Origin: Bryum argenteum | Taxonomy: Eukaryota > Streptophyta > Bryopsida > Bryales > Bryaceae | NCBI GenBank assembly: GCA_037043015.1 | Contig: CM073329.1 | Location: forward strand, 3,488,648 to 3,552,647 | Length of the DNA: 64,000 nt | Direction of reading: 5' to 3' | Shown here: one piece after another, positions 35,101 through 47,377 of the stretch | Layout: each line of letters begins with the position of its first letter | Numbering within the stretch: position 1 is the first letter of the stretch | The notes under the pieces: generated by a model | What the model was told of the DNA's origin: nothing | What the model saw: the letters and a program-made list of their open reading frames with translations, nothing else | Database searches by the model: none | Position numbers and translations under genes: made by a program

Positions 35101-36900
35101 GTTAAGGAAAATAGTTTCTTTTTTAGGGAAATCCTTAATTTCAAGTAAGAAAGATCAAGTATTTGCATGGCAAAGTAAGCCGAGCAACACAACAATCTTA
35201 TGGTCTCGATTGATATTCCAACATTCTCTTTTATAATAACATTACAAACCAGAATATGGTTTAGATATTATATGAAGGAGTTATCATTCGCTAAAAACCC
35301 AGGGGGTTTAAAAAGACTTAAATATAATATGACCCTTGGTAACTCTAACATGGTTTTGTTCAAAGAAAAAATGACTCTAATGCTTGAAATAACTGCTACA
35401 GTTAATATTTTCAAATAATGATTATCTGAATTAAGAGATTCAAACTTTAAAATTCAATAAAAATAATGTCATTTGTAGTCAATTCAAAACCTTGAAGGGT
35501 TGTCACAATTAAGAATGACATGTTCCAAAAAACTAAAAGATTTTAATGAAAAATTAGGAAGTCAAGAGTTATTTGCTATTTACTTATCTATATTGGGTTT
35601 TATATTTGATATCTTATACGCTTTCAAGGACTGACAAGGTGAGAATATTTTCATGCGTAGTTTTGAGGTACTAATTTTAGCCAATTAGGTTCAAGCTTTA
35701 CAATGAGGTGGGTTCTAATTCCAATTGTCCAATTTCAAATGAAACATTTTTTACAATGACACATAGGGTTTAGGGCCACTCGTGATTCTCTTGATCTCCC
35801 ATTTTGTGTAGTAAGAAAACTTGAAAATATTTTAAAACTTCTTGCACCAAGTACCCAAGAATATTCTTCTATCACAAACTCTTTAATCTTATTCTGAAAA
35901 TATAAAAGTTCATTCATTGCTTAATCTTGGAGAAAGCCAAAACTTTCTATACCATTGGGCCTTTAGGGAATAAACACCTACAAAGCGAAAGCAAAGAAGG
36001 TTATTACACAAAGATGCATCAATGTTCTCAAAGGTGGTTTAGAGTTGGATTGGGTATCATATGAGGTGCTACATGCCATAGTGCAGGTCGCAATGGAGTT
36101 TGCGGATCAATCGACTATATGGTACATTTGCACAAGTGTAGCACGTGGAGCCATGGTTGGTACCAAGAAGGAGTCAACACATTAGAGAAGCACTTAGTCA
36201 ATTTTAGAATCCTCCTCTAAGGAATGATGATAGAAATGTAGTAGAAGATGTATATCATATAATTCATGATGTACTTTATTGCTTCATAAGCAAAACAATG
36301 TTATGTTCTTACTTGGTATTTCATAAAGCACGAGTGATTTGAGTTTTCTAAATATTTGTGCAAAAATATATATTCCAACCCAATGTATTCGTAAAATATA
36401 TGCAAAAAACTTGCGAAACCACAAAAGTTGCATACAAAATGATAACTTGTATTAAATGGAAAGAACTAAGTGGAATGGATGTACAATTTATGTTCAACCA
36501 AATATGAATGAAATTATGATAAATCATCATGAATGTTCAAATAATATATTTCAAAGGTTGCAAGTTACAATTGATATTATTGGTATGTCCTTTAATGTAG
36601 AAATTTGCGTACTTTGCATTATTTATTGACGATTTGGTATACCCATTTGAAAAAATTGTTGATTTTGACATAACATCGTCCTAATGGACATTGCACTTAT
36701 TGGGTGCAACTTTAATGAATATGGTGTTTGAAGCAATTCACAAGTTAAAGAATTCAACATGAAAAAAGCCCTCTATAATTGGCAGTCACGCCCATGTAGG
36801 ATTTGACGTCGTGGTCAAGACCGCAATTAATGAGTTGCACCCATGACTGTCCCTTCCTCCTCTCATTGCTTTACAAGGCTCTCCACCCTCACTCCATCTA
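32130..36900. other. Gene-free AT-rich region
   Basis: No gene or transposon with clear ends seen. Two copies of 'aaaccgtatgtaggttcacct'-like sequence lie near 33,470-33,520, and a pure A run of about 29 bases lies at 34,699-34,727. Parts near 34.0-34.3 kb resemble, in reverse, the repeat near 24.5 kb. The short frames lack domains. Confidence 0.55.
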
Positions 36901-36904
36901 TTCC

Positions 36905-36995
36905 CTCTCGCGCGGTCATTTCCATTTCATTTCCAAGCATTTCCTTTCGCGCGCTCATTTCCATTTCATTTCCAAGCCTTCCCTTTCACGCGCCC
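36905..36995 (+). repeat. Tandem leader repeats upstream of the coiled-coil ORF
   Basis: About three imperfect copies of a unit of about 43 bp with 'cgcgc..tcatttccatttc' and 'atttccaagc' directly before the ATG at 37,017. Pyrimidine-rich; possibly a 5' leader. Confidence 0.6.
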
Positions 36996-37016
36996 CTTTT
37001 CCATTTGTTGTAGACG

Positions 37017-37445
37017 ATGGCCAATTCAACAGAACGCACCAGGGCGATACTTCGAGAGATTATCAATGCGTGCGCGAACAAGATTGCATCAATCGATCCA
37101 GACTCGGAGCCGTCCACCAAGGACGAAATTTCTGAAGAGGAGGGAGATCTTGCACCTGTTGAGCTCCAGCACTTGCAGGAAGTCACCACGGTGGAGTTTG
37201 CACGCAATGAAGAGCAACCTGAGCAGCGCACGAGCAGGAAGCGCAAGATCGAGGGAGCAATTCTCAACCTGGAGGCGAGCTACTTGAAAATGGAGACTAA
37301 GAAGTTGGAGTTCCGGAGAATTGAGGAGGATCTTGCGAACATTCGCCACCGGGAGACCATTCAAGCCCAAAGGAACACGGCGAACGTCATTGCGAAAGCA
37401 ATCGCTGAGGCTGTCACCAAATGCCTGGCGCCTCGCGGAGCTTAA
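37017..37445 (+). CDS. Small coiled-coil protein, unknown function
   Basis: A single-exon frame of 142 aa starting MANSTERTRAIL. Residues about 30-75 are acidic and Glu-rich, followed by SRKRKIEG (a likely nuclear localisation signal at about 73-80). From residue about 81 to 125 the sequence has a heptad-like pattern (ILNLEASYLKMETKKLEFRR), predicting a coiled coil. The C-terminus is IAEAVTKCLAPRGA. It is GC-richer than its surroundings and has an ATG context ACGATGG. No family is recognised. It could be a real small gene or a fragment of a transposon accessory protein; there is no splice-site evidence either way. Confidence 0.5.
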   Translation: MANSTERTRAILREIINACANKIASIDPDSEPSTKDEISEEEGDLAPVELQHLQEVTTVEFARNEEQPEQRTSRKRKIEGAILNLEASYLKMETKKLEFRRIEEDLANIRHRETIQAQRNTANVIAKAIAEAVTKCLAPRGA

Positions 37446-37546
37446 TCTGAAGAAATCTGGAGACGCTACCAACGCGACTGACGATGTTTGAGCCGATCAG
37501 GCCCTTGCAGAAGAGACGGACGTGGTGCGAGCATGCATTCAGTTAC

Positions 37547-37898
37547 GGTCGAGTGTCCTAAAACCACCACCTTCCCCATCTCTGATATGTAGACCTTTCT
37601 TAAACCACCACAGTTGATATCCAGAAACACCAAATATTGACCAATCCCTGCAAAGAAAAAGCCGGTGGTTTTGGGTACCGCATGGTGTGACAATGGGAAA
37701 ACCTACAGATCGGGTTTGGGTCTCGAAGTACTTTTACCTTCAGAAATTTGTATCTATTTCAGTATTGGGCAGAAAATTCCGAAAAAATTTGCATTCTGTT
37801 AGAAAATAACTTTCCTACATGGGAAAAATATACCCCAAGAATAACTCTGCAAAAAAAAGCTCAGAATCCTTAAGTTGGTGGTTTTAGGGCAGTCGACC
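37547..37898. mobile_element. MITE of about 352 bp with GGTCGA..CCTAAAACC ends
   Basis: The left end GGTCGAGTGTCCTAAAACCA pairs with the right end, read in reverse as GGTCGACTGCCCTAAAACCA. It has no coding capacity. TTA lies beside both ends (with one extra base on the left), so a 3-bp duplication is possible but not proven. Related in its ends to 47,625-47,905. Confidence 0.7.
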
Positions 37899-37901
37899 TT
37901 A

Positions 37902-38713
37902 GTCGGAGTCTGCTTTGTGCATGCAAACGGAATTCGCTGCGCGATTCCTTGAAACATTGTTTACAATATAATACAGTTTCTGTCGCGCTTTTGTCATTTC
38001 TGTGCAAGTCCTGTGCAAGTCCTGCAGATATTTGAGATTTTGAGATTTTCCGGAAGTTGCGATGTCGGTGACTGTACAGGAAACGGGAGCGAACTTTCCG
38101 ACTTTAATGGTAAGCTGGCAAGTTGTTCGCCAGGCATGCACGCAGCTAGTGGACAGTGCGCCACTTGCGTTATGAGTATTTCTCGGAAAGCTGGAGTTGT
38201 TGAAACTGTTGCGATACTTGCAGCGTGTTTTACTGAACTCTTCATCAGCTCAAATGTCTAGATTCTAGCTCACGGAAGAGTACACATTTTTTATTTTTTA
38301 GGCGATACATTCTGCAGGCGAGAAATAGAGCTTTCGTTGTTGTATGAATCGTTTGCCGTTGTTGTATGAATCGTTTGCCGTTGTTGAGAGATCTCAAATA
38401 AGAGACAGTAATTGACGTTCTTATTTGTGGGCACCGCGTAACGACTGGCTGAAAGAATGACACAACTTTTTGAGGAGCTAGATACGCCGGCGAAATCTAT
38501 GGCTAGGAGTAGCAGTGAAGACAGCGCAAAACTGGTATCTTGAGCACATTTCTTGTTTCTAGAACTCTCGAACACTTTCATGTTGTGCTTGGATAGGGTT
38601 TCGTGTATTTGCCAGTGAGATCGTCTTGTACTGCTGCTGCGGCTAGCTTCGATTTTGTTCACGCGTTCGTTGTCCCACGTGCACAGGATCTGAAACGGGA
38701 AACCAGTATACCA
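37902..38713. other. Region upstream of the F-box gene
   Basis: No gene recognised. A short direct duplication 'tgtatgaatcgtttgccgtt' occurs twice at about 38,340-38,380. The sequence leading into the F-box gene contains a possible acceptor (gtgcacag at about 38,679-38,686), so a 5' UTR intron is conceivable. Confidence 0.5.
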
Positions 38714-39880
38714 ATGTCAGGGTTGCCGCAAGATTTAGAGGACCGGGTGCTAGCCCGGCTGCCAACAGCTACGCTCTACAGAGTACGCATAGTGTGCAAG
38801 CGATGGAACACGCTACTGACGAACCGGCCGTTCCTCACCATTCGAAACGAGATCCAAGGGCGTCAAGAAGCAACGTTTTTCCCGCTCGTTTTCTGGAACG
38901 ATGGGAAAGCAACGCTTAAAATATCGCGAACCGGGAGCAGATTAGAGTCCATCGAAGATTTGGAGCCGATCTACCCGGACGAAGTGAGCGAAGGAGGAGG
39001 CGGATCAAGCTCAACCTGGTCATGGTTAGGATACGACTCCGCAAGAAGACGATGGCAGACAATGAAGCCGTTCACGACGCCGATCAACGTCAAGAATATC
39101 ATCACAGGCTCCAAGGGTTTGCTGTGCTTGCGCGGTGAAAACTCATTGCTAGTGGTAAACCCGATGACCGGATTGCAGCGAGAGGTGCCATTGAAGGAGA
39201 ATGTGGTGCAGTTGGTGGTCGACACGGAGCAAAACTCGTTCAAGATCCTGTGCGCTGCGTCAAGGAAGCGAACGAAGGTCTACGACTCACAGACCGGGCT
39301 ATGGAGCAAGCGAGGAAGACCTTCACCGAACTTAGCCTTAATAAAACACATCGGAGCGTACTTAGATGGCGTCTTGTATTGTGTGGCAAGGGAAGAGAGG
39401 AGCGGGCTCTGGGGAGTTGTCAATTACTACATCGACGGCCATGCTCGGATATGGAGCAACCTGATCTCCTTCCCGTTAAAAGCTGGTGAGAGTTGCGTAA
39501 AGGCGAAGGTGATCGAGTTCGACAACGAGCTTTTCGCCTTGATCGAGAGAGAGGATGAGGACAGCACCAAGAGCTTGTCTCTATGGAAGTTGGAGAGAAG
39601 TTCTCCAAAGTTGCATTGGCGTCTTGCAGGAGTAATGCCAACACCATTACGACAGCACCTTGTGAATCTGGATGATTTCGATTGTGTGGCGCTCAACAAC
39701 CGGCTGTGCATCCTTAACAAGAGCACGTTCAAGGCTGTGGCGTGCTTCATCGATTCCTCTAGCGTTGTCACGTCTTGGCAAGAGTTCCCTCTCGATTCTT
39801 ACTTCTCTGCTGATACCGCTCTTGTTGAGCGTTGCATCGTTCGCTTCGCTTTTGAACCAAGCTTGCTGGTTTCCGTATAG
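38714..39880 (+). CDS. F-box protein (SCF ubiquitin-ligase substrate adaptor)
   Basis: A single-exon gene of 388 aa. It starts at MSGLPQDLEDRVLARLP, because the F-box begins at once; the frame is open 37 codons further upstream without conserved sequence. Residues about 4-42 are a clear F-box (LPQDLEDRVLARLPTATLYRVRIVCKRWNTLL), which binds Skp1 in SCF E3 ligases. The rest has WSWLGYDSARRRWQ, GLLCLRGENSLLVVNPMTGLQREVPL and VYDSQTGLWSKRG, typical of the Kelch/FBA-type beta-propeller C-termini of plant F-box proteins, which capture the substrate. The length is normal and there are no frame breaks. The substrate is unknown. The 3' region is tandemly repeated downstream. Confidence 0.9.
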   Translation: MSGLPQDLEDRVLARLPTATLYRVRIVCKRWNTLLTNRPFLTIRNEIQGRQEATFFPLVFWNDGKATLKISRTGSRLESIEDLEPIYPDEVSEGGGGSSSTWSWLGYDSARRRWQTMKPFTTPINVKNIITGSKGLLCLRGENSLLVVNPMTGLQREVPLKENVVQLVVDTEQNSFKILCAASRKRTKVYDSQTGLWSKRGRPSPNLALIKHIGAYLDGVLYCVAREERSGLWGVVNYYIDGHARIWSNLISFPLKAGESCVKAKVIEFDNELFALIEREDEDSTKSLSLWKLERSSPKLHWRLAGVMPTPLRQHLVNLDDFDCVALNNRLCILNKSTFKAVACFIDSSSVVTSWQEFPLDSYFSADTALVERCIVRFAFEPSLLVSV

Positions 39881-39923
39881 CATTCTTTCAGATTTGTGTA
39901 CAGCGATAACAAATTGTTGTTGG

Positions 39924-41510
39924 TTGCCGCCATAGCTCTGTGTAGCTTTGGAAGAGCGAAGCTTGATTTGTCGATCAAGCCATTCTCTTGTAGCTTTATG
40001 TCTTTATATTTTTCATTGGATTTGTTACAACTTTTGCCTTTGCAGTGAGTTTGCACACAAACGTTGCTTTGTGAGCTTTGCACACAAACGTTGCTTTGTG
40101 AGCTTTGCACACAAACGTTGGTTTATGAGCTTTGCACGCAAACGTTGGTTTATGAGCTTTGCACAGCAGATGTTGTTCATGAATTGAATTGGTGAGTTCC
40201 GATTTCCTTTTTACACCTTGATCTTATCAGCTTGCTCAGGCTTCTGAAGCTTGCAATCCAGGCTTGTGTTGTTTTCTTAAGTTGCTTGCCGCCATATCTC
40301 TGTGTAGCTTTGGAAGAGCAAAGCTTGACTTCCTTTCAGCATTGGTCAGGCCATTCTTTGTAGTTTGATGTGATTTTAGTTTCGGTTCATGATGAAACGG
40401 TTTTTCTATATCATTCATCTCGGCAGTGAGTTCGTTCACTAACCTTGATTCATGAGCTCATGAAGGATCGTATAACAAATGTAAATGTCTTGAATCCGTG
40501 TGTTTTGATTGCTTCTTACACCTTGAGTTTTCAGCTTGAGGATTCTGAAGCTTTGAAACCAGTCTTGTGTACACGTCTTAGTTGATTGCCGTCATAGCTC
40601 TGTGTAGCTTTAGGAGAGCAAACCCTAATTCATCTCTGAGATAGATCAGGCCATTCTCTGTAGCTTTATGTTATTCTAGTCTTGCTTCATTTTGAAATGG
40701 ATCTGCTATATCTTTTACCGTTTCAATGAGTTTGTACACTAACGTTAGTATATGAGCTCACGAAGAATAGTGTAGCAAATGCTAATGTACTGAATCCGTG
40801 TCTTTTAATTGCTTATTACACCTTCAGCTTGATGATGTTGAAGCTTTAAATCTAGTCTCGTGTTTCTCTTGTTTTTGAGTTGCTTGCCGCCGTGGCTGTG
40901 TGTAGCTTTGGACGCGCAAAGCCTGATTCTTCTCTAAGTCCATTCTCTGTAGCTTAATGTGATTCTAGTTTTGCTACATCTTGATGTGGATTTGCTTTGT
41001 CTTTTTCCTATGCAGTGATTTTTTATACACCAACCTTGGCTTATGCGCTTACACAGTGTAGTGCATGATTTGAATTGGTGAGTGTTGATTTGCTTTCTAC
41101 TCCAGTTCTCAGCTTGAGGTTTCTGAAGCTTAAATTCTAGGTTTGTGTTGTTTTCTTTAGTTCCTTGCCTCCATACCCCTGTGTAGCTCTGGAAAAGTGG
41201 AGCTTGACTCTTCGCTGAAGACTGAAGGCCATTTTCTGTAGCTTTTTGTGATTCTATTTTTGCTTCCTCTTGAAATGGATCTGCTGTATCTTATACAGGT
41301 CTTTTCAATGAGTTTGTACACTTATTTGGTATATGAGCTCACGAAGAATAGTGTAGCACATGCTAATGTATTGAATCCGTGTGTTTTGATTTGCTTTTTC
41401 ACATCTCGAGTTTCCAGCTTGATGTTTTGAACTTAATTTGTGTGTACTGTTTTAGGTGATCGCCTTCATAGCTCAGTGTAGCTTTGAAAGAGCAGACCAT
41501 ATTTTGGAAT
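39924..41510 (+). repeat. About six diverged tandem repeats of about 300 bp downstream of the F-box gene
   Basis: 'ttgccgccatagctctgtgt' followed by 'agctttggaagagc' and, about 150 bp on, 'cagtgagtt..ttcacacaaacgtt' recurs at about 39,924, 40,286, 40,586, 40,881, 41,164 and 41,460. The first copy begins 44 bp after the F-box stop codon, so the array seems to be built from the gene's own 3' region. Confidence 0.8.
40051..40175 (+). repeat. 27-bp minisatellite
   Basis: Four to five copies of a 27-bp unit containing 'ttgcacacaaacgttgcttt' and 'gtgagct' within the first copy of the larger repeat. Confidence 0.85.
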
Positions 41511-42529
41511 GTAATTTTTTGGTATCCGAAAATGGATATGCTATGTCTTTTGCCTTCGAGTTTGTACACCTCCTCTGACTTTTGAGCTTTCACAGTATCG
41601 AAGACGAATGTCCAGGTGTGTTTTAATTTGCTTCTTACACTTGAAGCTCGCACCAGATATGGATTAATTTTGTAAGTAGGGTTTCATTTCTATGGTAAGT
41701 AGGGTTTCATTTCTGTGGTAAGTTTAGTTTCATTTTGCAGGAAGTGGCGAAAATGCTCTTTGTCCAGCAGAGTGATGGAATCCGTCCTTCAGGGTGCCTC
41801 GATAATTGTTAAATTACAGGCTTGTGGTAACTGTTTGAGGAAGGAATGTGTCACTGTTTAGCTCTATGTAGAAGTTGCGTGCCTGGCTACCAAGATTGTT
41901 TTACAAGTATATGGTTGTGTTTACGTTGAAGCATTGTGTGTAGAGAAGGCTATCAAGAATCAAGTATAAGTGATTGAGGTGAGTAGAATAGATTTCTATT
42001 TTGATATCAAATTCTGTTACCTTGTTGGCATATTGAAGTAAATTCTATGATTATATACTCAAATTCATCGTAGAGTAAATTTTGTAATGGTCTTACTTGA
42101 ACTTTGAAGGAGGGAGTGTGTTAAGAGATTGAACTACCGAAAGGTAATGCTTATTGTTGAGGATTATATTCTTGCTTCTTTGAGAGGAATCCATTTGTAG
42201 GATCTTTTTGAATCTGTTTTTTTTCAAATTTAGAGTTTTAAGCACATGTGATTGGTACATTTCCACCTCTAAAGATCTAATCAACCATTCTACAATCGGT
42301 GCTGAATTGTAAAGGTTGCAATGCAAATGTAGAAAGGAAGGTTGTGGTTTAACCCTTTAACGCCAAAGCCCATGGGCTTGCTTCTTAGTGTACTTTTCAC
42401 ATTGTTGGGTTAACTTGTGAATGCAAAAAGAGGATCACCCTTTCAAATTGTCACGTGAAAATTTAAAAAACTAAGTCTTGGTTGTTAGTGGCATGAAACA
42501 TTTTATATTCAATGTATTTGTAACAAGCA

Positions 42530-43520
42530 TGTATGCTATCAGATGATGGTTGAACAACTTGTTAGTGGTGGAAGGCATCACCTCAAATTTGATTGTGTTT
42601 GTGACTTGATTCTTATATAAATAATAGTTGAACAACTTGTGAGTTGTGAGGTATTTTCTCACATTTGATTGCCTTCGTGACAAACTTGTTTGCTATCTTA
42701 ATAATAATTGAACAACTTGTGAGGGGTGGGAGGCACCTCTCACATTCAATTGTGTTTGTGACAAACCCTGTGTACCTCAAATATGATTGTGCTTGTTACA
42801 TGTTTACGATCTAAATAAAGATTTTACAACTTGTAAGTAGTGAGAGGCATTCCATTGTACCTATGACCTGTTTACCACCTAAATAATGGTTGAACAACTT
42901 GTGAGTTGTGGGATGCATCTTTTAACATTCAGTGGTGTTTGTGACGAATCTATCAGTAGTGGGAAATTAGTATCTAAATAGTGATTTAATATCTTGTCAG
43001 TGGCAAGAAGCATCCTCTCACATTCAAGTGTATTTGTGATGAAACATTATCTTCGTACTCATTGAACAGCTTGTCACTAAATACAGTATTGAGGAAAACC
43101 GCTCATGGCCAAGTGCGGTTTGTGCTTGTCATAACAATTCAAATATAATGTTAATGTAAAAAAATATTGGTAGAATGAAATTTAGTTTGAAGGAATGCAT
43201 AGCCTTTAAAAAAACTACTTATTAGATGTGCTCGTGACAAACCTTGTCCACCTTAGATTAAGAAAATGGTTGAACATGTCAATGATGAAAGGCATTCCCC
43301 TCAAATTTGGTTGTGTTTGTGACCTATTTAGTATTTAAATAATAGGAAAGCAATTTGTACACTGGTGGTAGGCATCTTCTTACATTTATTTGTGTTTGTA
43401 ATTGCACTTTGCAAAATGGATAATCTTTGTCAGTGACAAGCATCCATTCACATTCAATTGTGCTTGTGACAAACTTGCCCACTATCAATACAATTATCAA
43501 AAGGATGTTGTGTCTTTTTA
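42530..43520 (+). repeat. Degenerate tandem array, unit about 80-110 bp
   Basis: About ten weak copies on the theme 'ggttgaacaacttgtgag', 'gtgggaggcatc', 'tctcacattcaattgtgttt' and 'gtgacaaac' follow each other with variable spacing. Confidence 0.7.
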
Positions 43521-44279
43521 CACGCAATTGTGCCTTGAGCGTCAAGACTAAGTAAGACATCCCATTTCTTGCAATAGTACATTGTGTATGAAGTCTCATT
43601 AACTCATCCTTTGGAATCAAAGATTACATGTTTTGTTCAATAAAACAAAACCTACCAAACTTCTTCCTAGAAAATTACTTCATACCATAGAATATTATTT
43701 AATATGAGATTATTATGAAAATAAATTCATAAACTTTTAGCTATACAAATACTTCTCAAACATGGCTTCGAACCTCAAAACACCTCGTAACTCTTCCAAT
43801 ATTATATTCTAAATATCCATATTGATCAAAATGATTTTATCTGAAAGTTCTTAGAAATTATATATTAGAGATTGATTGTGGCATTGTTTTAAGTGGATAT
43901 AGCTTGTGACAAACCGATTAAGAATTTTAAACTCCTTCAAGAGAATTTCATGAAAACTTTATACTCACTTTAATGTTGGAGTGGAAGGGATACTAAGAAT
44001 TTTCCACCATACAATAGACTCAACAAGAACATTGAATCTTGCAAGTGGAATCTAAAATTTACGTCTTTACATAGGTACACTTGGTGTTGCATGGATTTAA
44101 AGCTACTTACCTCTTGATATTCAAATCCAAAATTTGTATACTTTTGAAGTATTACATGCTTAACTGAAACTCCATACTTCTTGCTAAGGCTTTTGCAAGA
44201 TATAAAAGTTGGTTTCTGTGATGAATATTGTGATTTGCTTATAAGTCAGAAGGTTAAATATTGAACATTCTAAAAAAGT

Positions 44280-45290
44280 AATTTTGTTTTATGCAAAGAC
44301 AATGATAGATTTGTGTCAGTCCATGCATGACTTTTCAACTCTTTGTACACAATAGGGTTTTAAATTTTCTTTTCCTTAATGTGCATGACTATAGAAGATG
44401 TCAGCCTCAATATCAATTAGAACTATAACATGAGGCAACCCTGAAGGTTCAAATTAATAAAAATGACATAGAAGTGCCAGCAATGTTCAATCCACACACT
44501 CAGTCAATCAACACACTCTCAGTCCATGGACAACCTTGACTTTTGAACTTTTTACAACACACTCAAGGTTTTGAATTTGCTCTTATTAGCATGCATGACT
44601 TTACAACATGTCAACCTAATAATAAATTAGAATAATGACATAACGCGGCTATTCAAGGTTTCAAAATTATTTTGATAACACACTAAATGAGTATTGTCAA
44701 TCCACACACTTACTTGTCTTGACTTCCTATTGTATACACGATAGGGGGTTTCAGATTTCCTCTTATTGATGTGCATGACTTTATAACATCTCACCCTCAC
44801 CATAAATCAAGATAATAACATTAGGCCGCCACTCAAGGTTTCAAATTCATACTAACAATGCACAAGTGCCAACACTTTGAGTCTATGCATTGGGTCTTAA
44901 CTTTTCAACTCTGTACATGATTTCCTCATGTACATGGTTTCAAATTTCCTCTTATTGATGTGCATGACTTCACAACATATAAGACTCACTATCAATTGGA
45001 ATTATAATATGAGGTGGCCACTGGGTTTCAAATATATGTTGATGACACCCAAGTGCCTGTCAATCCACGCATCGTCTTGACTTTTAAACTATGAACATTC
45101 CATGATAGGTCTCTAATTGGCTCTCATTAACGTGCATAACTTCACAATGTGTCACCCCGACCATAAATTAGAGTAAAAACATGAGGCCGTCACTTAAGGT
45201 TTTAGATTTATCTTTATGACATATAACTGAAGTACCAACACCTAACCTCAACATGTAAGCCCCATGTATGAACACTGGACTCACACCCAA
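44280..45290 (+). repeat. Degenerate tandem array, unit about 170-210 bp
   Basis: 'tttcctcttattgatgtgca' with 'tgactt' recurs at about 44,370, 44,577, 44,755, 44,952 and 45,122. Each unit also has 'ataaattagaataa', 'acatgaggc', 'ctcaaggtttcaaat' and 'cttgacttttcaac'. Confidence 0.7.
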
Positions 45291-45354
45291 TTACTAGTAA
45301 AAAAGTAAAGAAATGGAATTATCTTGTGTTTTTAGCCCCTAAACATCCCTTGTG

Positions 45355-45780
45355 TTGGATGAAGGGTAAGAACTTTAGAGAGCCAAAACTTCTTCATGAA
45401 GACTCTAATTTTGACAAAATGACTTGGATACTAAAGTATGAATAAGTGGCATGCATTTTAGTTAAGGCAACCTTTGTTTCTTACTACTTGAACATTTGGC
45501 ATGGTTTACCATTGCAAGCCAGTCGTGTGGAATCAAAATTAGTATTTCATGACTTTCTTTTGATAAGTGTGATCTTTGGATGCATCTCAACAACTTCATA
45601 GTTGGAAGTTTTTTGATCTAGATAACTTTGGTATTGGATTTGCAATGATATTTCTACAATGAAAAATTTGAAAAAATGAATTATTTTTGAAGAACTATAT
45701 TTTCTTCCTCCACCATTAGATTTTGACTTGATTTTTTGGATAGATTTCGATATTAGTTTAGTTTTAGTGATACAAATCTT
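45355..45780 (+). repeat. Relic of a fold-back arm
   Basis: A diverged single copy of the arm sequence of the two fold-back elements: 'agaactttagagagccaaaa', 'agtggcatgcattttagtta', 'acatttggcatggtttacca' and 'gcaatgatatttctac' appear in the same order as at 8,880-9,320. No CAGGG end or GC array is left, so it is much older. Confidence 0.75.
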
Positions 45781-47279
45781 CAGTCAACAGTAACCCTTGC
45801 TTATGGTAAATTGCTTATGTTTATTTTCATCTATGACACTTTTTTGGAAATAGTTTTTTGGCTAAAAATACCCCAATGATGTTTAGGGGTTAATGAAAAA
45901 ATGAATGGATAAGAATCTTTTCATCATGAGCATTTTGGTCGCATGAACACCTCTATCACCCTAATGACAAAGCTACTATTAAGCTCGGGGGGGGGGGTAA
46001 CTCCATAGGAGGTTTGGTACATTACGTGCGGCAAAGGGGTAATATTATAGGGGGTATCTTGATAACCATGATGAATTAAATAGTCCCTTATCTTGCCTAA
46101 TTTCCAAATCATAATGTTTTCTTACCCCCTACATTTAAAAACAATCTGAAAGGAGGGGCAATAATTTAGAACCTTAATTTTTTATATGAGAAGATTTGGC
46201 CTTATACAAATATTTTCATTTTCATATTCATCGATGATAGTTGATTGTCACATGCAATTTTTCATCCATCCAAGCGGATTCCTAGTGCGATAATTGGCCC
46301 TAAAAATGTTTTCCCAGTTTTATTCTTATCTTTTAGGGTATCTTAGAAAAAAAGTTATAAACAGGAGGGACTGTTAACCAACATATCTTACTAATAATTG
46401 AATATTCAATGCTTAGTAAACCCTATATTATCTCAAAGTATTTTTTTATTTCTTAAACACCATGATATAATACCTTTCTACATTATGCCACATAGAATGT
46501 ACCAATTGATGAATAACATAACATCACATAACGTACAACCATATGATGATGAATAACCAAAGAAATTATCAAATGATGAGGTGATTGGGTTAAAAAGTGA
46601 TCACCACATATCAATATACTCTTCAATTAAAACATGTGTGAGTGCATACATGATAGGAACATGTATGCATTCAAATAAGCAACAATCTAAGATAACCTTT
46701 TAATAAGGATTCAAAATTTTCAAAATTAGAGATCTAGGGATTTTTTCAAGAACAATTTCCAAAATTCACAAAATCATAAAGGCACCTTGTACTTACCATT
46801 CAACATTTTTCAATAATGAATTATATCTAACGTGGTGTATGTTTTTCTATATCATTGTTTTTCTACCTTCTTCAAGGAAACAATTTGCATGAAGGTCAAG
46901 AAAGCAAGAACGAGTCTCTAAATTTTGCGTGAGCGTACCCAACTTTATTACCTACATGGAAACAAAAAATTTGACCAAAATTTCTAGGGTTACAATTTTC
47001 AAATCTCCCTTTGCACCATGGAGACAATGTCTCTTGAAGACATAAACTTTGGCTGTCACGATCTTGCCAATGAAAAACATCCAATGGTCAGTTTTAATAT
47101 AGTATATCCCAGATATAGGATTAAATATAAGTCAGATCTTATGGTTGAGATATCAAAAAATATAAAAAAATCGATTCACACCTACATGAGTACATAAAGG
47201 TAGAAATTCGCCAGTTTTTGGGGGTTCAAGCTCTCAAAAACACAAGAATTTTTAGGGGGGATAAAATTCTTGGTGAGTA

Positions 47280-47377
47280 CTCCCTCTCTCCCATTATTAT
47301 TGTCTAGTAAGTTTAAATCTACTTCTAGAGGTAGATTTGAGAAAACCTACTAGACAATTATAATGAGACAGAGGGAG
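47280..47377. mobile_element. Stowaway-like MITE (98 bp)
   Basis: The ends CTCCCTCTCTCCCATTATTA and, in reverse, CTCCCTCTGTCTCATTATAA match the CTCCCTCCGT-type termini of Stowaway MITEs (Tc1/mariner-derived). The flanking TA is kept on the left and has become TG on the right. Confidence 0.85.

Larger units (their letters stand above)
41511..47279. other. Gene-free region of degenerate repeats
   Basis: No gene. From left to right it has three copies of 'ggtaagtagggtttcatttc' (about 41,680-41,740), then the repeat arrays listed separately, a G run at about 45,990-45,999 and AT-rich unique sequence. Frames are short and without domains. Confidence 0.6.

Noticed and set aside
39427-39883. Minus-strand frames over the F-box gene
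   Set aside because: Antisense shadows of a well-supported plus-strand gene.
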